Source: Bythopirellula goksoeyrii
Lineage (GTDB): Bacteria; Planctomycetota; Planctomycetia; Pirellulales; Lacipirellulaceae
Direction of reading: 5' to 3'
Assembly: GCF_008065115.1 (NCBI RefSeq)
Contig: NZ_CP042913.1
Location: 594,338 to 658,337, forward strand
DNA length: 64,000 bases
In this document: positions 53,143 through 62,283 of the stretch, in pieces
Numbering within the stretch: position 1 is the first letter of the stretch
Layout: each line of letters begins with the position of its first letter
Program-made: the position numbers and the translations under genes
Notes under the pieces: generated by a model
Databases searched by the model: none
Seen by the model: only the letters and a program-made list of their open reading frames with translations
What the model was told of the DNA's origin: nothing

Positions 53143-54801
53143 CTAGTAGCAGAACTCGAAACCGCTCTGCAAGCCGTGCAGGAAGATCGAGCCATTGCAG
53201 TCGATGTTGCCAATTTGGCCCAGGCTCGTGAAAGCCCCAGGAATCTGATTGGCGGACAGAGCAACGCCGGTGACACCCAACGCACGGTATCCAGCATAGA
53301 ACCGGCAATTGCAGGTGCATTGGTAGCTGGCCCCGAGGCGGAATTCACCCAAGAAGGCGACTCGGTCATCGTTGGAGCTTGAATTGAACACATCACCCGT
53401 AGGATTCACGGTGATATCTCCACTACCAACGAGTCCATTCATCCATTGATCCACTTCAATGTGATTGAGGTAGATGCCGGCATTCGTGCCACACTGCAAG
53501 GCAAACCGACCGCCACAACACATGTAGTAGGCACCGTTGGCTCCCATTTGGAAACCAACCAGGTTGTTTTCTGACTCGACGTTGTAGCCCAAGTAGCCAT
53601 AGTTACCGGAGTTCATCCACTCGAAGTCACTACGAAGGTAGAGATCTTCGTCGAAACGCATGTAGCGGACACCGATCATGGTCGTTAATTGGCAACAGCA
53701 AGGCTTACAGCAGCCTCCGCCACATGCTCCACCGCCGCAGGAATTGTCGCAACTTGAACCAACACCACATGACCCGCCACCACAGCAGCCTGCGAATCCA
53801 CCTCCAAGCAGAGGCAAGCGGAGTAGATTCAACTCCAGATTCTGAGCAGAGAAACTATTCCTGGCTTGTAGCTGACGAATTTCGACGTCGCCGCCAACTG
53901 AGTTGTCCGTGGTTGGTGGACCGTAGTCGAAGTAATCATTCACGGGGCGGCCGTCGTAAACCAGACCGCGGAAATCGACCATACCGTAGGTACGTTCGCC
54001 GTCACCGTTGTTGTCTACGATGGTGGCAGTTTGAGTGTCTTCAGCCAAACCCCAGTAAGCCGCTTCCCAAGCTAGGGGACCACAACCACCACAGCTATCG
54101 CCGCAGGTGCCACAGCCGCCGTAGCCACCGCAGCCACCATGAGAAGCACAAGTTGCACCAAAGCGGAATTCTGCACCACCCATGACATCGTTCTCGATGT
54201 CAGAAGTGGTCAGGACAACCTCATCATCGGTCGGATAGTAGCCTACACCGGGGGTCGTGGTCACGAATCCCAGCGGAGTGCTCCCGCAACCCACACGGTC
54301 CATGAGCAGTCCGTAAACGCCACCGAACCAATGACGACGAGGGCAGCAAGGATCGCAGACTCCATAACAAACGTTCCCACCGTTGACATACGGTGGGCAA
54401 CCACCGCTAAAGGTGTCGTAGGTGTTCCCACAGTTTCCTGTAGGGCAATCAGCCGAGTAGCTCTCGTAGTTATTGGGACTTGGTGAGGGAACAGGTTCGG
54501 CACTGGCCATTCGATAACTGGGTTGCATCGGCGCCGACTGGGCTGCAGGCTGGGGAGCCTGCTGCATCGGTCCGGGAGGGACCGATTCCAGATTGTTGTA
54601 CGAAGGCATATTCACCCCATTGGGCTGATAAGCCGCCACGTATTGCGGGGCGTACGTCTGCTGGGGTTGCTGCGAGGATTGCGTTTGTGGTGAGGTATAA
54701 CCATACGCCGCATACTGCTGGGCCAACACGGTCCCAGTCGGTGCGGCCAAGACTGCTGCCAACACGGTCAGTCTGTGCAGATGGGTAGTCGAGAGTTTCA
54801 T
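53143..54801 (-). CDS. Cysteine-rich outer-membrane beta-barrel-like protein
   Basis: The 552-residue product has a signal peptide (VLAAVLAAPTGTVLAQ), a Gln/Pro/Tyr-rich linker to about 110, then a body with about 33 cysteines. The cysteines include clusters such as CCGGGSCGVGSSC and CGGGCCKPCCCQ. Alternating strands (RFGATCASHGGCGG, GYLGYNVESENNLVGFQMG, AFLGEFRLGASYQCTCNCRF) suggest a BBP7-type beta-barrel porin family of planctomycetes. A strong ribosome site (AAAGGAGA) and a strong terminator suggest high expression. The many cysteines may form disulfide cross-links in the envelope, as proposed for planctomycete wall proteins. Confidence 0.8.
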   Translation of the reverse strand: MKLSTTHLHRLTVLAAVLAAPTGTVLAQQYAAYGYTSPQTQSSQQPQQTYAPQYVAAYQPNGVNMPSYNNLESVPPGPMQQAPQPAAQSAPMQPSYRMASAEPVPSPSPNNYESYSADCPTGNCGNTYDTFSGGCPPYVNGGNVCYGVCDPCCPRRHWFGGVYGLLMDRVGCGSTPLGFVTTTPGVGYYPTDDEVVLTTSDIENDVMGGAEFRFGATCASHGGCGGYGGCGTCGDSCGGCGPLAWEAAYWGLAEDTQTATIVDNNGDGERTYGMVDFRGLVYDGRPVNDYFDYGPPTTDNSVGGDVEIRQLQARNSFSAQNLELNLLRLPLLGGGFAGCCGGGSCGVGSSCDNSCGGGACGGGCCKPCCCQLTTMIGVRYMRFDEDLYLRSDFEWMNSGNYGYLGYNVESENNLVGFQMGANGAYYMCCGGRFALQCGTNAGIYLNHIEVDQWMNGLVGSGDITVNPTGDVFNSSSNDDRVAFLGEFRLGASYQCTCNCRFYAGYRALGVTGVALSANQIPGAFTSLGQIGNIDCNGSIFLHGLQSGFEFCY

Positions 54802-55197
54802 TTCGCGGGTCTCCTTTGCGATTTATCAAATCCCAAATCCTTTCGGGATCGTGTCGAGCTCAAATTAAGCTTGTCACCGGTGGCGAACCGGCTCAACAAA
54901 CTAGGCAGGACAATCGGCGGGGTGTAGTTTCCGCCCTAAATCCCAATCGACCGTTACAGGTGGACAAGTTGCAGGAGGTAACCAGCTGCACAAAAGAATT
55001 TTTAGGTGCAAGAGATACGACCGTTGCAATCGTTAAAGTTCAACACGCACGGTCTTCCAAGTCGGTAAAGTTTGCCAGACCGGAATAGGATATCAGGGAC
55101 TTGCTGGCACCGTAGAAGGGGGCGTTGTCGCCCAAGGTGAGGTAGGCAGACTATTGAGCCACGAATCGGGCAGGAGTTCCCGATCTGCATAGTTTCT
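54802..55197. other. Intergenic region, leader of the barrel-like protein gene
   Basis: Almost 400 bases between the barrel-like gene and parA-like gene, both on the minus strand. It should hold the promoter of the former. I see no gene and no clear regulatory hairpin. Confidence 0.5.
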
Positions 55198-56028
55198 TCA
55201 AGCAGCCTGTCGCAGCGGTTCTGGCTGAATTTGCTTGCCATCGGCAACCGCTAGCATCTCATCTGCCAGTGCCAGATAGTCTTCCGCACCCGCTGATTGG
55301 GGCGAGTACTGGAAGATCGACTGCCCGAAGCTGGGAGCCTCAGCCAGGCGAATGTTGCGGCGGATCCGCGTCTCAAACAAGTGCACTTCTTGCCAGATGC
55401 CCGGTTTATTGCGGGCGTCCTGAAAGAACGCTTCGACATCAGCAGAAACTTCGGTAGCGAGCCGTGTGCCGGTATCGAACAGGCAGAAAAGCACCCCGGC
55501 CAGCCGCAGGCGATCGTTGAGCCGCTGGGCGACAAGATTGATCGTTTGCAGCAATTTACTCAGGCCGTGCAGTGCCAGGAAGTGTGGTTGTAGCGGGAGA
55601 AACACATCGTCGACTGCCGAAAGGGCATTGATTGTGAGAATGCCCAACGAAGGAGGGCAATCGATCAGCACAAAATCAAAATCCTCACTCGATTGAGCCA
55701 GTTTATCTCGTAAAATCAGTTCGCGACCAACCACGCCGGCTAGTTCTACTTCAGCGGCGGCCAAGTCGATGTGTGATGGTGCCACGCGCAGATTCGGACC
55801 CGCATCTTGCCAAACTTCCGAGAGGTCCACATCGCTGGTAAGCAAATCGTAAACCGTTTTGCACTCTGGTTGGTGACCCAGTCCCAGATGCAGGGAGGCA
55901 TGGGCTTGTGGATCCATATCGATGAGTCCGACGCGCAGCCCACGGTCAGCCAATGCAGCGCTCAGATTGACCGCCGTTGTAGTCTTGCCAACTCCACCCT
56001 TTTGATTGATGATCGCGATCGATCTCAT
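55198..56028 (-). CDS. ParA/MinD-family ATPase
   Basis: The 276-residue P-loop ATPase has the deviant Walker A IINQKGGVGKTTTAVNLSA, Walker A' LIDMDPQAH and Walker B FVLIDCPPSLG. Proteins of this type position chromosomes, plasmids or large complexes by ATP-dependent dimerisation on DNA. No parB lies beside it, so it is not the usual parAB pair and its cargo is unknown. I start at ATG 56028 (AAAGGTG upstream). Confidence 0.9.
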   Translation of the reverse strand: MRSIAIINQKGGVGKTTTAVNLSAALADRGLRVGLIDMDPQAHASLHLGLGHQPECKTVYDLLTSDVDLSEVWQDAGPNLRVAPSHIDLAAAEVELAGVVGRELILRDKLAQSSEDFDFVLIDCPPSLGILTINALSAVDDVFLPLQPHFLALHGLSKLLQTINLVAQRLNDRLRLAGVLFCLFDTGTRLATEVSADVEAFFQDARNKPGIWQEVHLFETRIRRNIRLAEAPSFGQSIFQYSPQSAGAEDYLALADEMLAVADGKQIQPEPLRQAA

Positions 56029-56103
56029 GCCACGCACCTTTTTCGTTGAACAAATGCTCAAAATGGGCGCGGAGTATAGTTGCTCGGCAATTGCATAAAC
56101 AGG

Positions 56104-56637
56104 TCATTCTGAGGTTTTGCTAGCATCGAACAGCTTGGCACTGGTGCAGTATTGGCGCAATGTTTCCGCCATAGGTTGGCAATCGACGGCACGGAGTCGT
56201 GCGCTTTCCAATATCCCCACCACAGTGAAATCCTTGGAAAACAGCAGCCGAGATTCCTGGCCATCTTCGGCAAACAACAGACAATAGTGCCAGTGGGGAG
56301 ACTTCACTTCACGGTGCCAAGCGTAGTTTCTGTCCGTAAGCAGCGATTTTCTGAGAAGCAGCATACCGGGGACTTTCGTCACATCATGCACTCGAATCGG
56401 GATGAATTGTTCGTCGTCCAGGACAAGTAATTCAGCTTCTTCGTCCGCCGTTGCCTCGGTCGCTGGGGCCAACGTCGATGCAGTCACATGCGAGGATTGG
56501 TTAATCAATTCGGCTGCCGTGGGCCCCCAGAATTCGGTGCTGCGATGGGCCGATTCAAATCGGTACCACCACGAAACGACCCCCAAGGTCAGGGCCAAAA
56601 CGGCGAGTCCCGCGACCAGTTTGGTTCCAGTTGGCAT
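56104..56637 (-). CDS. Membrane-anchored hypothetical protein
   Basis: About 177 residues, with one N-terminal helix (KLVAGLAVLALTLGVVSWW), a linker and a small alpha/beta domain (YCLLFAEDGQESRLLFSKDF). No family is recognised. It lies 75 bases upstream of the ParA gene on the same strand and may share its transcript. Confidence 0.6.
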   Translation of the reverse strand: MPTGTKLVAGLAVLALTLGVVSWWYRFESAHRSTEFWGPTAAELINQSSHVTASTLAPATEATADEEAELLVLDDEQFIPIRVHDVTKVPGMLLLRKSLLTDRNYAWHREVKSPHWHYCLLFAEDGQESRLLFSKDFTVVGILESARLRAVDCQPMAETLRQYCTSAKLFDASKTSE

Positions 56638-56778
56638 CGCTAAGCTCACAAATCCTCAATTTCCTGCCACAAGTTGGGTCGCCAGCGAGGAGACTTTCCC
56701 GCACCGCAAGGGTCAGTATACTAGGAGTGCTGCACTTTTGCACACGAGTCCGAATTTCTAGAAGGAAACCCATCGTCC

Positions 56779-57009
56779 ATGGCCGACAAGTTTGATCCCT
56801 ATCGCGAAGCATTGGTCGTAGAAACTTCCACCATCTGGCCCGAAGACTGTGAGCTCGATCCCGAGCGTCAGTACCAAATCGCGTCTGCGCTGCACGCCCA
56901 TCCCGAAGAAATTGCCAACCTAGAGTACGTGCGAGTCCACTCAGGGTTCTGTCGTATCATCCACGTAACCGACGAAGACATCGAGCGGGCATCGGAGTTG
57001 GTGGGATAG
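56779..57009 (+). CDS. Small conserved-looking acidic protein
   Basis: The 76-residue soluble protein (MADKFDPYREALVVETSTIW, ending DEDIERASELVG) has a clean ribosome site (AGAAGGAAA) before ATG 56779. No motif or family is recognised. Downstream lie a dispersed repeat and aroB. Confidence 0.65.
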   Translation: MADKFDPYREALVVETSTIWPEDCELDPERQYQIASALHAHPEEIANLEYVRVHSGFCRIIHVTDEDIERASELVG

Positions 57010-57052
57010 GATTTAGCTCAGAGGTCGCCGAGGACTGTCGTTGAACGACTAC

Positions 57053-57090
57053 TCCCAAAATCTCTGCGCCTCCGCGTGCTCTGCGTTTAA
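57053..57090. repeat. Repeat of the CTCTGCGCCTCCGCG class
   Basis: AAAATCTCTGCGCCTCCGCG then TGCTCTGCGTTTAACA, related in words to the inverted repeat at 1243-1320. It is directly upstream of aroB. Confidence 0.5.
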
Positions 57091-57109
57091 CAAATAAGAG
57101 GTTTATGTT

Positions 57110-58213
57110 GTGGCCGAGTCCCCCCTGATCACACGTGTCAATCTTGCTGACCGCAGCTACGACATCCAGATTGGCAGCGGCAATCTTGCCGAACTTTCTT
57201 CTTTCATGCGCGATCGGTGCCAGGGTTCCCACGTGGTGATTGTCACCGATGATCAGGTCGATCCCTTGTATGCCGACAAGTTAGGAGATCAGCTCGCAGG
57301 TGACGAGTGGGAAGTTCACGTGCTAGTTGTCGATGCTGGCGAGCAATCCAAGAGCGTTGAGGATGTTCATGAACTCTGGGAGACAATGCTCGAGGAGGGT
57401 GCCGACCGCCAGAGCATCGTGCTGGCCATCGGTGGTGGCGTCGTCGGCGATCTGGCTGGTTTCGCGGCCGCTGCATTTGCACGCGGCTTGCAGTTCTTCC
57501 AAGTCCCCACGACGCTGCTGGCGCAGGTGGATAGCTCGGTAGGTGGCAAAGTCGGCGTCAATCTTCCCGGCGCAAAGAACATGGTCGGCGCTTTCTGGCA
57601 ACCACGCGGTGTACTGATCGATGTCGATGTACTCGCCACCCTGCCCGAACGTGAATATTGGGCCGGACTGGCGGAGGTCGTCAAGTACGGCGTCATTCTC
57701 GATGCCGAGTTCTTCGCGTATCTCGAACAACACGTCGACACGATCAACGCCCGTGATCCCGCCGTCCTCACGTATGTGATCGAGCGCTGCTGTCGCCTGA
57801 AGGCTGATGTGGTTGAGCAAGACGAATGTGAAACCACGGGGCTGCGAGCTGTGCTCAACTACGGCCACACTTTTGCCCACGCCTTCGAAGCCGCCAGCAA
57901 GTATGGCCTGCTCTTGCATGGCGAAGCAGTAGCCATTGGCATGGAATGCGCCGCCCGCCTGGCCCACCAGCTGGATCGCATTGATGATGATTTTCTGCGT
58001 CGTCAGACGGCCTTGCTCAAATCGCTTCATCTGCCAACTGAGGTGCCCGAGTTCGACGGCGACGAACTGGTCCGCATCATGCGCCGCGACAAAAAAGCCG
58101 ACGAAGGTCGCCTGCGCTTTGTGCTGCCCACCAAGTTGGGGCATGTAGAACTGGTGAAGGATGTGCGAGTGGACGACGTGCTGGCGGCGTTGAAGGCAGC
58201 TAATGCTGGCTAG
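57110..58213 (+). CDS. aroB: 3-Dehydroquinate synthase
   Basis: The 367-residue enzyme converts DAHP to 3-dehydroquinate, the second step of the shikimate pathway. Visible: the NAD site GGGVVGDLAGFAAAAFARG, VPTTLLAQVDSSVGGKVGVN, and the zinc ligands in EVVKYGVI, LNYGHTFAHAFE and LLHGEAVAIGM. The start is a GTG with GAGG upstream. Full length for the family. Confidence 0.96.
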   Translation: MAESPLITRVNLADRSYDIQIGSGNLAELSSFMRDRCQGSHVVIVTDDQVDPLYADKLGDQLAGDEWEVHVLVVDAGEQSKSVEDVHELWETMLEEGADRQSIVLAIGGGVVGDLAGFAAAAFARGLQFFQVPTTLLAQVDSSVGGKVGVNLPGAKNMVGAFWQPRGVLIDVDVLATLPEREYWAGLAEVVKYGVILDAEFFAYLEQHVDTINARDPAVLTYVIERCCRLKADVVEQDECETTGLRAVLNYGHTFAHAFEAASKYGLLLHGEAVAIGMECAARLAHQLDRIDDDFLRRQTALLKSLHLPTEVPEFDGDELVRIMRRDKKADEGRLRFVLPTKLGHVELVKDVRVDDVLAALKAANAG

Positions 58214-58302
58214 GCGATAAGTTCCTCTTGTACCAGGAGGAGACAAGCTTCATGATACGTTCTTGCCAAGCTGTCTAGCTGTTATTTGAGGAGAAGGATC
58301 TC

Positions 58303-59052
58303 ATGCGAATTTGTAGTCTATTGTTGTTTTCTGGACTACTTGGGATGCCAAACTTGCTTCATGGCGCTGTTCATGAGCGAGACTTTCTAACTGCCGGTGA
58401 CGGCCTGCTCACCTACGACGACGTGAACAACCGCGAGTGGCTTGATTTGACTGAAACACTCGATTTGGCATTCACAAAAGTCGAGGAACACTTTTCAATG
58501 GGCGGATATCTAAATGGGTTCACTCTTGCCACAGTTGAAGATCTTGAAGGCCTAGCCGATTCGGCAGGTGTGTCATGGGCATCCACTCCAGAATTTCCCG
58601 GAGTTGAGGGCGCTTTTGCTTGGGAGTTGATAGAGCTTGTGGGAGAATTGCCTCGGAATAATTCTCCACAGTCACAATGCTGCGTTGTCTCAAATGGTGT
58701 GGATTACTCTGACGTACACATCATTGATATTCTAGATGCGTTAGGATTCCGACAATCTATCGGACACGTCGCAGAATACGGAATCGAAAACGCATCAGAG
58801 TTCTCCAAAATGGTGTCAGTTTTCAGCTTCGGGGAGTATGGTGCAGAGCCAGTAAATTTGCCAGTTAATTCTCCTCCTCATAGAGATTACAGGTCTGGTG
58901 GAATCACCCTGATTGATGTCACTTCTGCGGAGAATTCCTCGGTTGTGGGGCCGTATTGGTTATACCGTCATGCAATCCCTGAACCTTCCTGCTTAACGCT
59001 ACTTTCATGCTGCATGGCTCCTTTGCTCTGTGTTCGGCGCCGAATATGTTGA
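58303..59052 (+). CDS. PEP-CTERM-anchored secreted protein
   Basis: The 249-residue product has a signal peptide (SLLLFSGLLGMPNLLHGA) and begins its mature part ERDFLTAGDGLLTYDDVNNR with EWLDLTET, a pattern seen at the start of PEP-CTERM proteins. The C-terminus is a PEP-CTERM signal: IPEPSCLTLLSCCMAPLLCV followed by RRRIC. No enzymatic motif is seen. It should be exported, processed by an exosortase and anchored or released. Confidence 0.82.
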   Translation: MRICSLLLFSGLLGMPNLLHGAVHERDFLTAGDGLLTYDDVNNREWLDLTETLDLAFTKVEEHFSMGGYLNGFTLATVEDLEGLADSAGVSWASTPEFPGVEGAFAWELIELVGELPRNNSPQSQCCVVSNGVDYSDVHIIDILDALGFRQSIGHVAEYGIENASEFSKMVSVFSFGEYGAEPVNLPVNSPPHRDYRSGGITLIDVTSAENSSVVGPYWLYRHAIPEPSCLTLLSCCMAPLLCVRRRIC

Positions 59053-59104
59053 ATCAATAAAAGCGATCCATGTGAAGCAGGTATGATATTCAGGTGTTTC
59101 GAAC

Positions 59105-59380
59105 TCAAGATTGAGTCTGCCTCTTCTCCAGCCACCGGGCTAACGACGCATCGCTTTCTGCTGAGCGCCGGCCCGCCAGAAGCCCTTCGATGCTGATATC
59201 CTCATCGAGCGCCGGCCAGTGAATTCCTTCGCCATCGCCGATCAACTTGCAGTTTTCCCGCTCCTGTTGACTGCCCGCGAGAAGCCTTGGATACCAAGCT
59301 AGAGGCACGGAAAGTGCTCGACCGTCGTCGAGAGTGACAGTCAATGATTCTTCGGAGATTTCTATCAACTCAGTAAACAT
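59105..59380 (-). CDS. DUF2442 protein
   Basis: The 91-residue protein fits DUF2442: DGRALSVPLAWYPRLLAGSQ and GIHWPALDEDISIEGLLAG are the family hallmarks. Such proteins often stand beside DUF4160 proteins in small two-gene units of unknown role. Here the neighbour upstream on the same strand is a different small protein. Confidence 0.88.
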   Translation of the reverse strand: MFTELIEISEESLTVTLDDGRALSVPLAWYPRLLAGSQQERENCKLIGDGEGIHWPALDEDISIEGLLAGRRSAESDASLARWLEKRQTQS

Positions 59381-59417
59381 GCATCAATGAATTGTTCTGC
59401 TTGCCCATCTGCTGTGG

Positions 59418-59645
59418 CTAGTTTACACCCACAGCGGCGTAGACTTTGCCATTCTTCAGCAACCAATCCAATTCTTGTCGTTCCGCACGCTCTTTGACCT
59501 CTTTCAAGAATGAGACCGTTTCTGCCTCATAGCATGGTTCGCTGGTATCCTCATTAGGGACAACCATTTCGACCTCGACTGCCACAACTAACTTATCGGT
59601 CTGGATAAATCGTGTCCGTTTGAATCGTCCGCCTTCGATTCTCAT
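59418..59645 (-). CDS. Small hypothetical protein upstream of the DUF2442 gene
   Basis: About 75 residues: MRIEGGRFKRTRFIQTDKLV and a charged C-terminal helix (LKEVKERAERQELDWLLKNG). Start is ATG 59645 (AAAGGTGG about 11 bases upstream) or GTG 59660, which would overlap the upstream gene stop. It is in an apparent three-gene operon. No family is recognised. It might be the functional partner of the DUF2442 protein. Confidence 0.6.
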   Translation of the reverse strand: MRIEGGRFKRTRFIQTDKLVVAVEVEMVVPNEDTSEPCYEAETVSFLKEVKERAERQELDWLLKNGKVYAAVGVN

Positions 59646-59649
59646 TGTT

Positions 59650-61014
59650 CTAAGTCCCACCTTTCGCCCGTTGCCGCGCTTGCCACCAACCCTCGCTAAC
59701 CTTAATCAGCGCGGTGCGATCTTCCAGATTTGGGCGGAAAATCGTCAGCAACAACAGTGGCAGGAACCAGGCGATGAACACGCCCCCGTCGTAAGCATGC
59801 CAGAATTGGGCGGCGACCATGATTGCTGCTGAGCACGAGATCAGGGTGGCCAAATTCTTTTGAAATGGCCAGATCGTGAAACTAAACGACAGTGCCACAA
59901 ACGCGGCGAGCACTGGGTAGCGAAACACGGGATTCCAAAACTGCCAGATCCCTTGCAGGTTCGCGGTGGTCGGCAATCGCAGGCCGAACATCTGCAACAG
60001 GTGATCGAGAAACCGCTGGGTGTCGGTCGCTGTGAATGCCAGCGTCAGAACCAGGATGCCAATCATCAATACCACACCAGTGGCAAAACGCTTGATGCCC
60101 CGATCCCAATAAAAGCTGCACCACAGTGGAATCAGAAACGCCGGATAATAGATTGTCCCCGATGCCAGACCAATCAACATTCCCGCCAGCAGCGGTCGAC
60201 GATAAAGGACGATTGCCCAAACCAACAGCGCAGCCGGCATGGCGTGCTCGACACTACCTGTCCACAACGCTGTGTAAGGAAGCAACAAATAGGTGGTCGC
60301 TGCCGAGATACCCATCGTGATGTTGTCGAAATGCAAATAGCCAACGAGCACCAGGCCCACGACGATCAGCACATGCGATAGAATTGCCATCACGCGAGCG
60401 GTGGCCTCTTGGATGATCCGTTCGCGGCGGTCAAGCTCTTTGGTCGTCGGGCGTTCGGTCTGGGGAGCCGCACCGATGAGTGTCTGCGTGGAAATCCGCG
60501 GCATGCGATAGAGCAGAAAGAAGCCTGGTCCATCGGTAGCAAAACTGTCTTGCTCATCACCGATTGTTTCCTCGATGCGGACTTCTTCTGCCTGCCGCGC
60601 CGGCAGTAGATCTTCCATGTTGGGTTCGCCTGTGACGACATTAGCCATCAAGAAGAACAAGAGCGAACTCCCCATGAAGAGCAGACCCGCCGCATTGAGG
60701 TTCGGTTCCAGCAGGGGTCGGCGGACCATCCAGGTATCCATGAGCAGCCTGGTGAGCCACAAGAGTTCGACGGTCAACAACCAGAGAAATCCCAGATACT
60801 CGATCTGCAAGGCGTTCTCAGCAACCCCTGCGTTTTCCCAGGACCACTGCACGAGCAAGAGTCCAGGGGCAAACAGGATCAACAAGAACAGGTCGAAATT
60901 GCGCACGCTGAAAACGCGATTGAACTTGAAATAGAGCGCCAACATCAAGAGCGACGAAAGATAAGCCCAACTCGTGGGATTGACGCGCTCGTAGTGGAAA
61001 AGGATTTCTGGCAT
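59650..61014 (-). CDS. Polytopic membrane protein
   Basis: The 454-residue protein has about ten hydrophobic helices in two blocks (about 18-125 and 205-440), separated by a charged stretch that contains LLPARQAEEVRIEET. The loop TALWTGSVEHAMPAAL and the repeated aromatic pairs suggest a transporter- or GT-C-like fold, but I recognise no family. It heads the operon with the two small proteins downstream. Confidence 0.7.
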   Translation of the reverse strand: MPEILFHYERVNPTSWAYLSSLLMLALYFKFNRVFSVRNFDLFLLILFAPGLLLVQWSWENAGVAENALQIEYLGFLWLLTVELLWLTRLLMDTWMVRRPLLEPNLNAAGLLFMGSSLLFFLMANVVTGEPNMEDLLPARQAEEVRIEETIGDEQDSFATDGPGFFLLYRMPRISTQTLIGAAPQTERPTTKELDRRERIIQEATARVMAILSHVLIVVGLVLVGYLHFDNITMGISAATTYLLLPYTALWTGSVEHAMPAALLVWAIVLYRRPLLAGMLIGLASGTIYYPAFLIPLWCSFYWDRGIKRFATGVVLMIGILVLTLAFTATDTQRFLDHLLQMFGLRLPTTANLQGIWQFWNPVFRYPVLAAFVALSFSFTIWPFQKNLATLISCSAAIMVAAQFWHAYDGGVFIAWFLPLLLLTIFRPNLEDRTALIKVSEGWWQARQRAKGGT

Positions 61015-61154
61015 GCGGTACTTGCAATCTAGTGCCGGTGGCGTCAGGCAACGAACTCACCGGCGAAGGATATCCCCTAGTTTACCAAGAATGGTACGTA
61101 CAGGGAATGACCGTTTACCCCTACACCCAGGGATTGCAATCCCCGGGCGTCGAG

Positions 61155-62147
61155 TCATTCCACTACAGAGATGCCTAGCCGGACACGTGCCGTTTCGGCC
61201 CAAGGGCTTTCTGGTGAGAGTTCCAAGAATCGACGCCAATGCTGCTCAGCAATAATGGGTTTCGCGAGCTGCTCAAGAACCCCCGCTAGATGATAATGCA
61301 CGTCGGCATAGTCGCCATGAAAACTGAGTGCCCCTTCAAATGCAGCGACTGCCAGATCAAGTTCGTTATTCTCTGAAAGCACACACCCTAACATCGCGCG
61401 GGCTTCGACAAACTCTTCATCCAATTCCACGGCCATGTAGAAACGTTCCCGGGCTGCCGCCAAGTCGCGCATGCGATAGAGTACATCGGCCAGTGAGAAA
61501 TTCACATCTGCCGAGGGACCATCTACGACCAGCATCATGCGGTACGTTTCCGCAGCCCGCGCCAGTTCTCCTTGTTCCTCCCATGTCAGAGCCTCCTGCT
61601 GTAAGCCGGACAGGTGAAATTCGGAGGGGACGGATCGAATAGGGATCGTACCAGCAGCAACTTCCGCCGAAGGTTGTTCCAGGGCAAGCACACTCGGCTC
61701 ATCAGCGGGATCCCGCTCACTTACTTCATCGATGGAATCGAAGTCGATAAGCAACTGCCCACCGAGTTCGCTCAGATCGTCACCTCGTCGCAGAATCAAC
61801 TTGCGATCTACCACCACCAGTGCCGGATTAGCCAACGGACGCTCATCCTCCGGAAGATGGCGCTCGAGTTCTCTGAGCTGGCGATCGATTGAACTCAATG
61901 AGCAACCGGCGTGAAAGAGTTCCGCCAGCAATCGAGCAGTCGTAACCTCGGTGAAGTCGAAGTAGGAAAGCCGCCGTACGGAGTGGCACTCCTTGAGAAT
62001 TCCCCGCCGCTGCCAACGCCGAATCGTGGCTACCGGAACGTGTACCAACTCAGCGAGCATCGCCAGTGTGTACCACCGGGCTACACTGGGAGGATGCGTC
62101 TCGGCGTCGAGGACTGAGGTGTGGGGAGTGCGAACCATCACGGGCAA
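61155..62147 (-). CDS. MerR-type HTH protein with tetratricopeptide repeats
   Basis: The 330-residue protein has a MerR-like DNA-binding domain at about 25-95 (YTLAMLAELVHVPVATIRRW, then SYFDFTEVTTARLLAELFHA). A linker follows, and then three or four TPR units (about 180-320: SADVNFSLADVLYRMRDLAA, AVAAFEGALSFHGDYADVH). The MerR/TPR pairing suggests a regulator that responds to protein partners rather than to a small molecule. No target gene can be named. The region upstream contains no adjacent operon partner. Confidence 0.8.
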   Translation of the reverse strand: MPVMVRTPHTSVLDAETHPPSVARWYTLAMLAELVHVPVATIRRWQRRGILKECHSVRRLSYFDFTEVTTARLLAELFHAGCSLSSIDRQLRELERHLPEDERPLANPALVVVDRKLILRRGDDLSELGGQLLIDFDSIDEVSERDPADEPSVLALEQPSAEVAAGTIPIRSVPSEFHLSGLQQEALTWEEQGELARAAETYRMMLVVDGPSADVNFSLADVLYRMRDLAAARERFYMAVELDEEFVEARAMLGCVLSENNELDLAVAAFEGALSFHGDYADVHYHLAGVLEQLAKPIIAEQHWRRFLELSPESPWAETARVRLGISVVE

Positions 62148-62283
62148 ACCTACGGGGCAGAGGTGCTGAAGCGACCTGTAGTTTCTGCTCGTCTGGTCCC
62201 GATGTCAACGCACCGGAAATAGTCGCCTTTCGCTCCGCGAAAGTAGCGCAACTTCTGCAGAGCACAAGGCGACAAGAATAGAT

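Noticed and set aside
57323-58246. 307-residue frame antisense to aroB
   Set aside because: It is fully opposite a clear aroB gene, with low-complexity His/Gln-rich sequence and no family match.
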